The notes: generated from the sequence alone by a model not told the origin. 32,058 nucleotides of DNA from an uncultured Prevotella sp. (GCA_905233555.1 CAJODF010000025.1:1-32058); one strand, 5' to 3'; shown: positions 16,624 through 24,217, counted from the first letter of the stretch. A program made the numbers and translations.

Positions 16624-17955
16624 ATGCGTCTCAACGACTCCCCCACAGCCCGTTGGATAGTGCTCATCATCGTAGCAACAGCTATGATGATGGGCTACTT
16701 CGTTAACGACGTCATGTCGCCCTTGGAGACGCTGCTGGAAATGCCGCGCTCACAGGGCGGACTGGGGTGGAGTGCGAGCGACTACGGTTTCTTCTCAGGT
16801 TCCAGTGGCCTCATCAATGTATTTCTGCTGATGCTTTTCTTCTCGGGATTGATCCTCGACAAGATGGGCATCCGCTTCACCGGCACACTGGCCTGCTCTT
16901 TGATGGTACTCGGCACACTCATCAAGTACTATGCCGTGACAGCCGACTTCGGCAATGCACAATTCACAATTCACAATGCACAATTGCCACTCTCGGCGGC
17001 ATGGGCATCGTTCGGTTTCGCCATATTCGGCGTGGGCTACGAGATGACCGGCATCACGGTCTCGAAGGCAATGGTGCGCTGGTTCACGGGCCACGAACTG
17101 GCTTTGGCCATGGGCATCCAGTTAGCAATGGCGCGTCTCGGCACAGCAGCCGCCCTGAGCATCTCCGCCCCGATAGCCCGCCACTTCACGCTTTCCACGC
17201 CCCTGCTACTCGCACTGGCATTTCTCATCATCGGCCTACTGGCATTTCTTGTCTTCTGCGTCATGGACCGCCGACTGGATTCCGCTGGAACCACCGAAAC
17301 CACAGACTCTTCAGACGAATTCCGTTTCTCCGACATCGGCGCCATCCTTCGCAATCCGGGCTTTTGGCTTATCACCCTCTTCTGCGTACTGTTCTACTCC
17401 GCTGTATCACCCTTCCTGAAGTTCTCCACGAAATTGATGGTGATGAAGTACGGCGTCGATCCCGACATTGCGGGCTTTTTCTCATCCATCGCTCCCTTTG
17501 GCACCATCCTGATGACACCCCTCTTCGGTCTCGTCTATGATAAATACGGAAAGGGCGTCACCCTTGTCATCACCGGTGCCCTTATGCTCACCGCCGTCCA
17601 CTTCGGCTTCTCATTCCCCATTGATAGCGGTAGCCCAGCAATAGCGATAGCCCTGATGGTCGTCCTCAGCATCGGCTACTCCATGGCTCCCGCCGCCCTC
17701 TGGCCCTGTGTACCAAAGATTATCCCGCTGAAATGCCTTGGCACCGCCTACTCTATGATTTTCTTCATCCAAAACTTCGGCCGCGCCATCATCCCCATGT
17801 TTGTGGGCCGCGCCAACGAGACCGACCCCACCTATACCTCGTCGATGCTCATCTTCGGCTTCACCGCCCTTGGTGCAGCCCTTGTCGCCATCGCCATGCT
17901 TTACGTCGATCGCCGCAAGCACTACGGCCTGCAACTCCCGAATATCAAGAAATAG
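16624..17955 (+). CDS. MFS transporter (second of a paralogous pair)
   Basis: A 443-residue paralogue of the preceding transporter. Shared landmarks are ILDKMGIRFTGTLA after helix 2, EMTGITVSKAMVRWFTGHE (EMAGITVSRGIVKWFKGRE in the first copy), FRFSDIGAILRNPGFW in the central loop (versus FKVSDIGKILSDSGFW) and the C-terminal GLQLPNIKK. It lacks the long extra loops of the first copy. In their place, in the extracytoplasmic loop after IKYYAV, it has NAQFTIHNAQLP encoded by a 4 x 7-bp repeat (16958-16985). A hetero-partnership of the two proteins is possible but unproven. It ends 9 bp from the convergent phosphatase-family gene. Confidence 0.9.
   Translation: MRLNDSPTARWIVLIIVATAMMMGYFVNDVMSPLETLLEMPRSQGGLGWSASDYGFFSGSSGLINVFLLMLFFSGLILDKMGIRFTGTLACSLMVLGTLIKYYAVTADFGNAQFTIHNAQLPLSAAWASFGFAIFGVGYEMTGITVSKAMVRWFTGHELALAMGIQLAMARLGTAAALSISAPIARHFTLSTPLLLALAFLIIGLLAFLVFCVMDRRLDSAGTTETTDSSDEFRFSDIGAILRNPGFWLITLFCVLFYSAVSPFLKFSTKLMVMKYGVDPDIAGFFSSIAPFGTILMTPLFGLVYDKYGKGVTLVITGALMLTAVHFGFSFPIDSGSPAIAIALMVVLSIGYSMAPAALWPCVPKIIPLKCLGTAYSMIFFIQNFGRAIIPMFVGRANETDPTYTSSMLIFGFTALGAALVAIAMLYVDRRKHYGLQLPNIKK
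16958..16985. repeat. heptad tandem repeat tract 3 inside an MFS gene (4 x 7 bp)
   Basis: Units CACAATT, CACAATT, CACAATG, CACAATT. They are translated as part of an extracytoplasmic loop of the second MFS protein where the paralogue has unrelated sequence, so the tract looks inserted or expanded there. Confidence 0.85.
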
Positions 17956-17964
17956 TTATTATCT

Positions 17965-18945
17965 CTATCGAAGACGGACAACGAGGGGAAGATGGTCGCT
18001 ATAAGCGGCTTGATAACGCATGCCGTTGTAGGTGCGACGGGGACGAAAACCACCGTAGAGTTTTTCTTCTTCGAGTAGGAATTTGGGGGCATGGATATAA
18101 GCCGTATCCACCTTATTATATATATTGGGACTGCCAAGAATGTGGTCGATGCGCTCCCACTCGCCCTTGTAACGGTAGGTGCCTTTCACGCCATTTGCGC
18201 CTCTGGCATCACGTGTGAAATTGCGGATACGCTGGCGGCAGATTTGCTGGAGCATTGGGTCGTCAGGGCCGTCATTGAAGTCGCCGGCAATAAGGATTTG
18301 AGCATCGGAGGTGACGGCACGAATGGAGTCGAGCGACAGACAGAGGCGGTCAGCAACGGCTTGGCGGAAAGGCTGAGAATAGCGCTCACCACCATAGCGA
18401 CTGGGGGCATGAACGACAAAAATGTGGAGGGTGTCGCCGGGATTGATGAGACCACAGGCATAGAGGATGTCACGGGTGGGCCGCATACCTTCTACGGGTG
18501 TCACCCGCAGGGAATAACTGCGGAGGGGTGCGAAGGAAAATGGGCTATAGAGCAGGGCAACATCGACACCTCGGACGTCGGGGGAATTGGTCATCAGGTA
18601 TTCATAGCCGGCATTGCGCAGAAGCGAACGGTGTGTCAGGTCGTTGAGGACCGAATCATTTTCCACTTCGCAGAGGGCAATCAGATCGGGAATGCCGTCG
18701 TCGCTGGTCGAGAGCAGTTCCTGAGCAATATTGTTCAATTTGCGCCAATAACGCTTCTTCGTCCAGTGGCGCGTGGTCTCTGGCAGATACTCCGTATCGT
18801 CCTTGCCCTCGTCATGACGGTAGTCGAAGAGGTTTTCACAATTCAACTCCACAACAGTCAATTGTTGTGCAGTTGAAGGGATAAGTGATGAGTGATAAGT
18901 GATAAGTAATAGCAGAAATCTCAGCCATCGCCCAACCTTTTTCAT
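17965..18945 (-). CDS. secreted endonuclease/exonuclease/phosphatase (EEP) family protein
   Basis: The product from ATG 18945 is 326 residues, starting MKKVGRWLRFLLLLITYHSS with cleavage probably after STAQ. An ATG at 18966, immediately after the nhaC stop, would add seven residues (MMSDKYR) ahead of this signal peptide and is less likely. EEP motifs are in order: LNCENLFD, LIALCEVEN (metal-binding Glu), HAPSRYGGERYS, IAGDFNDGP (Asp/Asn), ERIDHIL and YSDHLPLVV with the catalytic Asp-His pair. Members are metal-dependent phosphodiesterases acting on nucleic acids, phospholipids or phosphoinositides. Being exported, this one probably scavenges phosphate or degrades extracellular DNA (inference). 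It is the last gene of the operon. Its signal peptide is largely encoded by heptad tract 4. Confidence 0.9.
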   Translation of the reverse strand: MKKVGRWLRFLLLLITYHSSLIPSTAQQLTVVELNCENLFDYRHDEGKDDTEYLPETTRHWTKKRYWRKLNNIAQELLSTSDDGIPDLIALCEVENDSVLNDLTHRSLLRNAGYEYLMTNSPDVRGVDVALLYSPFSFAPLRSYSLRVTPVEGMRPTRDILYACGLINPGDTLHIFVVHAPSRYGGERYSQPFRQAVADRLCLSLDSIRAVTSDAQILIAGDFNDGPDDPMLQQICRQRIRNFTRDARGANGVKGTYRYKGEWERIDHILGSPNIYNKVDTAYIHAPKFLLEEEKLYGGFRPRRTYNGMRYQAAYSDHLPLVVRLR

Positions 18946-18971
18946 CCTATACTTATCACTCATCATTTATC
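18880..18971. repeat. 21-bp inverted repeat around the EEP start codon
   Basis: Arms at 18880-18900 and 18951-18971 match at 20 of 21 positions and are separated by 50 bp. The core arm is GATGAGTGATAAGT and its exact complement. The loop contains the ATG at 18943-18945, so the mRNA could fold with the start codon in the loop. Both arms are made of heptad repeat units. Confidence 0.8.
18885..18912. repeat. heptad tandem repeat tract 4 (about 4 x 7 bp)
   Basis: Units GTGATGA, GTGATAA, GTGATAA, GTAATAG. On the minus strand it encodes the hydrophobic core of the EEP signal peptide (LLLITYHSSL). Confidence 0.8.
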
Positions 18972-18980
18972 GTTTATCAC
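18953..18980. repeat. heptad tandem repeat tract 5 (4 x 7 bp, degenerate)
   Basis: Units TTATCAC, TCATCAT, TTATCGT, TTATCAC. It covers the last codons of nhaC (RSDKR), its stop and the sequence up to the EEP gene, in inverted orientation to tract 4. Confidence 0.75.
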
Positions 18981-20379
18981 TTCTATTGATTTTCCAACCG
19001 ATAGAGGCGATGAAGACACTCATCAGCGGCGAAAGATAGTTAAAGAAGCAGTAAGGCAGATAGGTCAGTGTGGCGACCCCAAGGACGGTGCTCTGCGTAA
19101 GGCCACAGGTATTCCACGGCACCAATACAGAGGTGACGGTGGCGCTGTCCTCACACGAGCGGCTTAGCAGGCGTGGTTCATAGCCCCTGTCGCGGTATGT
19201 GTCCTTGAATATCTGACTGGAGAGCATGATGGACAGGTATTGGTCAGCCAGGGCGATGTTGCAGAAAAGTGCCGTACCGACGGTGGAGGCTACCAACGAG
19301 GCCGTACCCTTGACCAGTCGCAGCACATAGCGCATCAAGTCCTGCAACTGTCCCGTAGCAGTAAGCACGCCGCCGAAGGTCTGGGCGCAGATGATGAGCC
19401 AGATGGTGGGCATCATACCACCCATGCCGCTGGTACGTACCAGTTCATTGAGCATCGGCACACCTGTCTCGATGTTCGTACTGCCGTAGCACACCTGCAT
19501 CATACCCTTGTAAGAAGCAAGAAGCCCCTGCCCTGCCTCTCCGGAGATGCTGTGGACGAGCGGTTGCTGGAAGAGTAGTCCGACGATGGCTGCCAACAGG
19601 ATGGCGAGGAACAGTACGACCATCGACGGCCAGCGGCGGGCAATCATCACGCCCGTCAGCACAGGCACGATGAGTAGCCACGGGGAGATAAGGAACGTGC
19701 GTTGCAGGCCATCCATGAACTCCGACACGTTGCCGTGCCCAGATACGTTCATCGTGAAGCCAGCAATCAGGAAGATGACAAGTGAGATACAGAACGTGGG
19801 AACGGTGGTATAGAGCATGTAACGGATATGGGTGAAGAGTGGCGTACCGGAGACACTCGATGCCAGCACCGTGGTATCAGACAAAGGTGAGAGTTTATCG
19901 CCGAAGTAGGCGCCCGTGATGATGGAGCCAGCAATCCATCCATCGTCGAATCCATGTGCCTTGCCGATGCCCATCAGTGCCAGACCGATGGTTGCTACCG
20001 TCGTCCACGACGAACCAATCATCAGACTGACCAAAGCACAGAGGATGCTGCTGCTCACCAAGAACACCTCGGGGCGGATGATCTGCATGCCGTAGTAGAT
20101 CATCGTCGGCACAATGCCTGAAACCATCCAAGTGCCGCCAATGGCACCAATCAACAGCAGGATAATGATGGCAGGCGTACAACTCGCCACCTTATTCGTT
20201 ATTTCCTTTTCGAGATTCTCCCATGTCAGGCGCTTCGAGAAATGGCCGATGAGCACACTCACCGCTGAAGCAGCCAAGAGCGATACCTGACTGGCACCAT
20301 CAAGCGTTGCGTTGCCGAACACGGCAACGCAACACGTGATAAGTACAATCAGTACCAGAAATGGGATGAGGCTCAGCAC
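18967..20379 (-). CDS. nhaC: NhaC-type Na+/H+ antiporter
   Basis: A 470-residue membrane protein with about 11-12 helices and the features of the NhaC family: MIGSSWTTVATIGLALMGIG, then GAYFGDKLSPLSDTTVLASS, the charged GDK...SD region conserved in these antiporters, and near the end CEDSATVTSVLVPWNTCG. It exchanges cytoplasmic Na+ for H+ across the inner membrane. An open frame extends upstream to an ATG at 20481, but that part overlaps the peptide transporter and has no membrane character. The GTG at 20377-20379 overlaps the preceding stop (GTGCTGA, 7 bp) and leads straight into the first helix LSLIPFLVLIVLITCC, so it is chosen. Third from the end in effect only the EEP gene follows it in the operon. 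Confidence 0.9.
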   Translation of the reverse strand: MLSLIPFLVLIVLITCCVAVFGNATLDGASQVSLLAASAVSVLIGHFSKRLTWENLEKEITNKVASCTPAIIILLLIGAIGGTWMVSGIVPTMIYYGMQIIRPEVFLVSSSILCALVSLMIGSSWTTVATIGLALMGIGKAHGFDDGWIAGSIITGAYFGDKLSPLSDTTVLASSVSGTPLFTHIRYMLYTTVPTFCISLVIFLIAGFTMNVSGHGNVSEFMDGLQRTFLISPWLLIVPVLTGVMIARRWPSMVVLFLAILLAAIVGLLFQQPLVHSISGEAGQGLLASYKGMMQVCYGSTNIETGVPMLNELVRTSGMGGMMPTIWLIICAQTFGGVLTATGQLQDLMRYVLRLVKGTASLVASTVGTALFCNIALADQYLSIMLSSQIFKDTYRDRGYEPRLLSRSCEDSATVTSVLVPWNTCGLTQSTVLGVATLTYLPYCFFNYLSPLMSVFIASIGWKINRSDKR

Positions 20380-21902
20380 ACTTTCTCGAGTCGTTTCATG
20401 ATAGAGAACATGAAGATGGCGGAGATGAGGCAGAGGGCAATAAAGACGCTCCACACAGCCCAAAGGGGAATGTTGCCCCAAAGATAACCACCGACACCTA
20501 CCAGTTTGTTACCGATGGCAGTAGCCACGAACCAGCCACCCATCATCAGACCCTTGTATTTCGGGGGAGCCACCTTCGAGACGAAGGAGATACCCATCGG
20601 CGAGAGCAACAACTCTGCGAAGGTCAGGATGAGGTAGGTGTAGATCAGCAACTGTGGTGTGACATCGGCCACATGAACGGCAACAGGCTCACCGTCGGCA
20701 CCCATTGTAGTCTGCGGCATCGGCAGGCCGAACGAGGCGACAGCCATCAGGCAGTAGGCCAGACCAGCCACCACCATACCATAGGCAATCTTACGTGGAG
20801 CAGAGGGTTCCTTTCCCTTCTTCGACAGCGAACCGAAGATAGCCAGCGACACAGGTGTCAACGCCACCACATAGAAAGGATTGAACTGCTGGAAGATAGG
20901 AGCCGAAACGGCCACGATCTCACCCTTGGTGGCATCGTACTGGAAGAACAGGAAAACGACGGCAATCACGATAACTGCGAAAGAGATAGCCTTGCCCTTC
21001 TGCGTCTTACTCTGGAACAATGAGAAGAGTGCATAGACGATGAAGATGATGGCCACGAGGTTCCACACATTGAAGGCCATACCCTCAACGCCAGTAGAAG
21101 TCTTGGCGGTGAACTCGTCGGCGAAGTAAGTCAGCGACAAACCGTTCTGATGGAAGGCCATCCAGAAGAAGATGACCACAGCAAAGACAAGGCACAGGGC
21201 CACGATGCGCTGCGCAGTTTCTTCTTTCGACAGTTCCTCTACCTCATCCTTCACACCTTCCTTCTTCTTGCCACCCTCCACATGGCGGAAGGTAGAACGG
21301 AAGATATAGTAGATCGCGATGGAAAGAATCAGCGATGCACAGGCAACGGCGAAAGCGAAGTGGTAGGAGTCGTTGACGCTCGTGCCGAGGTTCTGCTGGG
21401 CCCACTCCATGATGCGGACGGCTGCCGTCGGAGCAAACAAGGCACCGATGTTGATAGCCATGTAGAAGATGGAGAAACCAGAGTCGCGCTGGGAAGCGTA
21501 CTTCGGATCGTTGTAGAGGTCGCCCACCATCACCTGGAGGTTACCCTTGAAGAGACCTGTGCCCAGTCCGATGAGTACCAGTGCAGCAAGCATCACGACG
21601 AGAGCCACTGTGTCACCGCCCAGAGGTACTGAGAGCAACAGATAGCCTGCAAACATGATGAGGATGCCGATGGTGACCATGCGACCAAAGCCGAACTTAT
21701 CGGCCAGCCAACCACCTACGATGGGAAGAAAATACACGAGCATGAGGAAATCACTGTAGATTTCTCCTGCCCAACCTGCATCGAGTCCGTAGTTGGCACG
21801 GAGGAACAATGCGAAAACTGCGAGCATCGTGTAATAACCGAAGCGCTCGCCGGTGTTGGCCAGAGCCAACGCGAATAAACCTTTAGGTTGATTTTCGAAC
21901 AT
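20373..21902 (-). CDS. POT/PTR2 family proton-dependent oligopeptide transporter
   Basis: A 509-residue inner-membrane protein with about 12-14 helices. The N-terminal helix carries the POT signature ANTGERFGYY (ExxER-F-x-Y type, proton-coupling Glu/Arg) after FENQPKGLFALAL. The PTR2 signature is FSIFYMAINIGALFAP in helix 5, and a late-helix segment reads AELLLSPMGISFVSKVAPPK, also conserved. These proteins import di- and tripeptides using the proton gradient. A charged loop at about 215-232 (GGKKKEGVKDEVEELSKE) divides the halves. It starts 3 bp after the PorT-like gene and overlaps nhaC by 7 bp, so it is in the middle of the operon. Peptide uptake fits the asaccharolytic or mixed lifestyle of many Bacteroidales. 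Confidence 0.95.
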   Translation of the reverse strand: MFENQPKGLFALALANTGERFGYYTMLAVFALFLRANYGLDAGWAGEIYSDFLMLVYFLPIVGGWLADKFGFGRMVTIGILIMFAGYLLLSVPLGGDTVALVVMLAALVLIGLGTGLFKGNLQVMVGDLYNDPKYASQRDSGFSIFYMAINIGALFAPTAAVRIMEWAQQNLGTSVNDSYHFAFAVACASLILSIAIYYIFRSTFRHVEGGKKKEGVKDEVEELSKEETAQRIVALCLVFAVVIFFWMAFHQNGLSLTYFADEFTAKTSTGVEGMAFNVWNLVAIIFIVYALFSLFQSKTQKGKAISFAVIVIAVVFLFFQYDATKGEIVAVSAPIFQQFNPFYVVALTPVSLAIFGSLSKKGKEPSAPRKIAYGMVVAGLAYCLMAVASFGLPMPQTTMGADGEPVAVHVADVTPQLLIYTYLILTFAELLLSPMGISFVSKVAPPKYKGLMMGGWFVATAIGNKLVGVGGYLWGNIPLWAVWSVFIALCLISAIFMFSIMKRLEKVC

Positions 21903-21905
21903 AGA

Positions 21906-22682
21906 TTATTTGATTTTAGAGTTTTTGGTCCTGATAATGTCGAACAGGTAGGTACACTTGACGACGATATTCCCGAAGTTGGAGCGGGCAAAGTAGTCGC
22001 GCTTCGTAGCGCCGTAGATATTGCCCAGTCCATAATAGTAGCGCCCCTCAATGATGAAATGACCCAGATGACGGTTACTGAACTCCAGACCGCCACCAAC
22101 GACAATACCGTAGTCGAATGTATTCTCAACAGCCATCGTATCCTGCGCCACGACATACGAAGCACGGTAATTCTGTGTCTTTGTGTTTTTATCGAAGTTG
22201 GTCTCAGTCTTCTCATTGAGGAAGAAGCCTATCTGCGGTCCCACTTGGAAGAAAGCCTGAAAGCCGCTCCGCTCACGTCCCCATCCCAGACGAGCCAGGA
22301 ATGGCACCTGGATATACGACATCTTACGAGAGTAAGCCAGTGCCTGGGTCGTATCAGACTGCATCACGACCGGCATGTCGTTTTTGTCCCAGATATGCTC
22401 CTTCCAGCCTATCTGCGAATAGTTGACCTCGCCCACAATGGCACAGATACTACTGAAATACTTCTCACAGGTATATCGGGTCGTAAAACCGAACGTCAAT
22501 CCGCCCAACTGTCCTTGCGGCACTTTCGGCACAAAGGCAATGGAACTCATGGAATAGCCGACACTGCCACCAATGGCAAGGTCGTTACGGTATTCACCCA
22601 CCTGAGCGAAGGAAGTGAGAAGTGAAAAATGAAAAGTGAAAAGTGCCGTCAATAGCACCCTCACCATCAAGGTCTTTTTCAT
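21906..22682 (-). CDS. PorT-like outer-membrane beta-barrel protein
   Basis: From ATG 22682 the product is 258 residues, beginning MKKTLMVRVLLTALFTFHFS with cleavage after SFAQ. In-frame ATGs at 22703 and 22724 would put 7 or 14 extra residues before this signal peptide and are less likely, though the 22724 start lies only 13 bp after the preceding stop. The mature protein shows alternating beta strands with Gly and aromatic residues (DLAIGGSVGYSMSSI, GLTFGFTTRYTCEKYF, SYIQVPFLARLGWG, FQVGPQIGFFLNEK, IVVGGGLEFSN, FIIEGRYYYGLGNIY). This matches the PorT/OmpW-like 8-strand barrels of Bacteroidota. True PorT is a type IX secretion component, but many relatives are not, so no symbol is given. Its signal peptide is partly made of heptad tract 6. 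Confidence 0.85.
   Translation of the reverse strand: MKKTLMVRVLLTALFTFHFSLLTSFAQVGEYRNDLAIGGSVGYSMSSIAFVPKVPQGQLGGLTFGFTTRYTCEKYFSSICAIVGEVNYSQIGWKEHIWDKNDMPVVMQSDTTQALAYSRKMSYIQVPFLARLGWGRERSGFQAFFQVGPQIGFFLNEKTETNFDKNTKTQNYRASYVVAQDTMAVENTFDYGIVVGGGLEFSNRHLGHFIIEGRYYYGLGNIYGATKRDYFARSNFGNIVVKCTYLFDIIRTKNSKIK
22615..22645. repeat. heptad tandem repeat tract 6 (4 x 7 bp plus 3)
   Basis: Units GTGAGAA, GTGAAAA, ATGAAAA, GTGAAAA and then GTG. On the minus strand it encodes LFTFHFSLLT, the hydrophobic core of the PorT-like signal peptide. Confidence 0.8.
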
Positions 22683-22737
22683 TCTGCCCACTATGCTATT
22701 CATAATCTTCCCGTAGTTTTTCATTATTCGCTTCTCA

Positions 22738-24120
22738 CTAGAACTTCACCGTTTCCACTCTGTGATCCGGGGTATAATGAACGAAAAGGAGACTATGGTT
22801 CTGCAATCCGCCGTTGCCCATGCGCTCAAACACCAATGGTGTCTGTACGGGAGGATAACCGAACATACCTGCTGCCCCATTGAATGTCTTACCATACTTA
22901 TGCAGTCCCTTCAGGAAGAAATAGGCATGGTCGAAGCCCGTCAATGCAAAGCGAGGCAGGGCATTCTGCATATCGCTGTGGAAGTTCCAACGGTACTTCT
23001 GCTCCAGTCGCTCCGTCTGCGACGACAGGGGATTATAATAGAAGTGAGACGGGATATAGGTATCGTATTTGTAGAAATTCTCCAGATGGGTACGGGTATA
23101 CATCAGCCACTCAGTATAGCCGAACATCGAGATGTCGAGTGAGGGATTATTGAACTTCAGTCCGTTGATTTTGGCGAAGGCGACGCCCAACTCCGGAGAA
23201 CGTCCCGTATTCAGGATAACCATATTCTTCTGCGTACGACTGAAGGACTTCGAGAAGACTTCCTCGCTCGACTTCAGGTTGGTGACGCTGTAATCGATAT
23301 TCCGACCCTCCAACTGCCGACGGAGGCCGAAGGTGAAATTACCCTTCTTGCTCGTAGAGTCATTACAGTCGATGAAGATAGGATGATAGTCCTTGAACTT
23401 CTCCAGATAATGCACGATAGTAGCATCGTTGATGTTCGTTGGCGACTGCCATATCTGGAAGATGTTCCGGTTCGTCAGCAACTGTGGGGCATTGATGGAG
23501 AATGGAATCACCAGACGGATATCGTTTTTCTCCACAAAGTCGGAAAGCGCCTGCATCTGCTTGGAATAGAGCGGTCCGAAGATAATATCACACTTGGCCG
23601 CAGCCGGGTCTTGCAGAATCTGGGACATGTCTGCGTCCTCAGCGGCATTCCAGGCATGGATATCGATGGAAATGCCCGTCTTCTTCAGACTGTCGCAAGC
23701 CATCAGGATACCACGATAGTACTCCACCATCCGCTTCCCGTCGCCATTGATGTTATGCAATGGCAACATGACACCGACCCGGATCTCACGTTGGCGCACA
23801 TCATCGACTGGGGCTGTCTGACTGGCAGGAACAACTGCAGGCTTTTCCGAATAGGCCGTCTGAGTCGAATCGGGCTTTGCAACAGGAATGTTGATGATGG
23901 CACCCTTCTTCAACTCATATCCCGGTTCTTTCATCTCCGGATTGGCCTTGATGAGATCCTCTATTGTCAAGTTATACATCCTGGCAATGCCGAAGATGGT
24001 TTCCTTACGCTTCACCTTATGTGTACCGTTCTCGTCTGCACTCTGAGCCACGGAATCAACCGCAAACGTCAGCACGAGCAACAGCACAAAATATCTTAAA
24101 ATCCTTGTCATAAACTCCAT
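22738..24120 (-). CDS. LysM and type-1 periplasmic-binding-protein fold protein
   Basis: From ATG 24120 the product is 460 residues with a signal peptide (ILRYFVLLLVLTFAVDSVAQ). The upstream in-frame ATG at 24141 overlaps the promoter box and is rejected; ATG 24111 is an alternative. A LysM peptidoglycan-binding motif (HKVKRKETIFGIARMYNLTI onward to INIPVA) lies about residues 34-82, followed by a Pro/Thr/Ser-rich linker. Then comes a type-1 periplasmic binding fold resembling branched-chain amino-acid receptors and LpoA: REIRVGVMLPLHNINGDGKR, then DIIFGPLYSKQMQALSDFVE, IRLVIPFS and FALTGFDHAYFFLKGLHKYG. No cognate ABC transporter is nearby, so it may regulate or anchor cell-wall machinery instead of feeding a transporter (inference). 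First gene of the five-gene operon. Confidence 0.88.
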   Translation of the reverse strand: MEFMTRILRYFVLLLVLTFAVDSVAQSADENGTHKVKRKETIFGIARMYNLTIEDLIKANPEMKEPGYELKKGAIINIPVAKPDSTQTAYSEKPAVVPASQTAPVDDVRQREIRVGVMLPLHNINGDGKRMVEYYRGILMACDSLKKTGISIDIHAWNAAEDADMSQILQDPAAAKCDIIFGPLYSKQMQALSDFVEKNDIRLVIPFSINAPQLLTNRNIFQIWQSPTNINDATIVHYLEKFKDYHPIFIDCNDSTSKKGNFTFGLRRQLEGRNIDYSVTNLKSSEEVFSKSFSRTQKNMVILNTGRSPELGVAFAKINGLKFNNPSLDISMFGYTEWLMYTRTHLENFYKYDTYIPSHFYYNPLSSQTERLEQKYRWNFHSDMQNALPRFALTGFDHAYFFLKGLHKYGKTFNGAAGMFGYPPVQTPLVFERMGNGGLQNHSLLFVHYTPDHRVETVKF

Positions 24121-24138
24121 TTTATCCAAATTACCGTG

Positions 24139-24146
24139 CAAAAATA
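24139..24146 (-). promoter_or_regulatory. -7 box of the LysM-to-EEP operon promoter
   Basis: TATTTTTG followed by CACGG on the minus strand, 18 bp before ATG 24120. It is the only promoter-like box seen upstream of the five-gene operon. It overlaps an in-frame ATG at 24141 and so settles the start further downstream. Confidence 0.55.
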
Positions 24147-24190
24147 CAAAATAATTATGAACTATAGGCTAAGAATTATGAAATATTTAC

Positions 24191-24198
24191 TAACTTTG
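24191..24198 (+). promoter_or_regulatory. -7 box of the CHU_C-uvrA promoter
   Basis: TAACTTTG followed by CACG, 19 bp before ATG 24218. The -33 element is unclear. It is divergent from the box at 24139-24146, about 45 bp away. Confidence 0.6.
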
Positions 24199-24217
24199 CA
24201 CGTTAATACATAAGAAT

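Noticed and set aside
18091..18876. 261-residue plus-strand open frame
   Set aside because: It is opposite the EEP-family gene, whose catalytic motifs are all present in order; the shadow has no promoter box or signal.
20380..20481. N-terminal extension of nhaC to an ATG at 20481
   Set aside because: The 34 residues overlap the end of the peptide transporter, are not hydrophobic and precede the normal first helix; the overlapping GTG start at 20379 is more natural.
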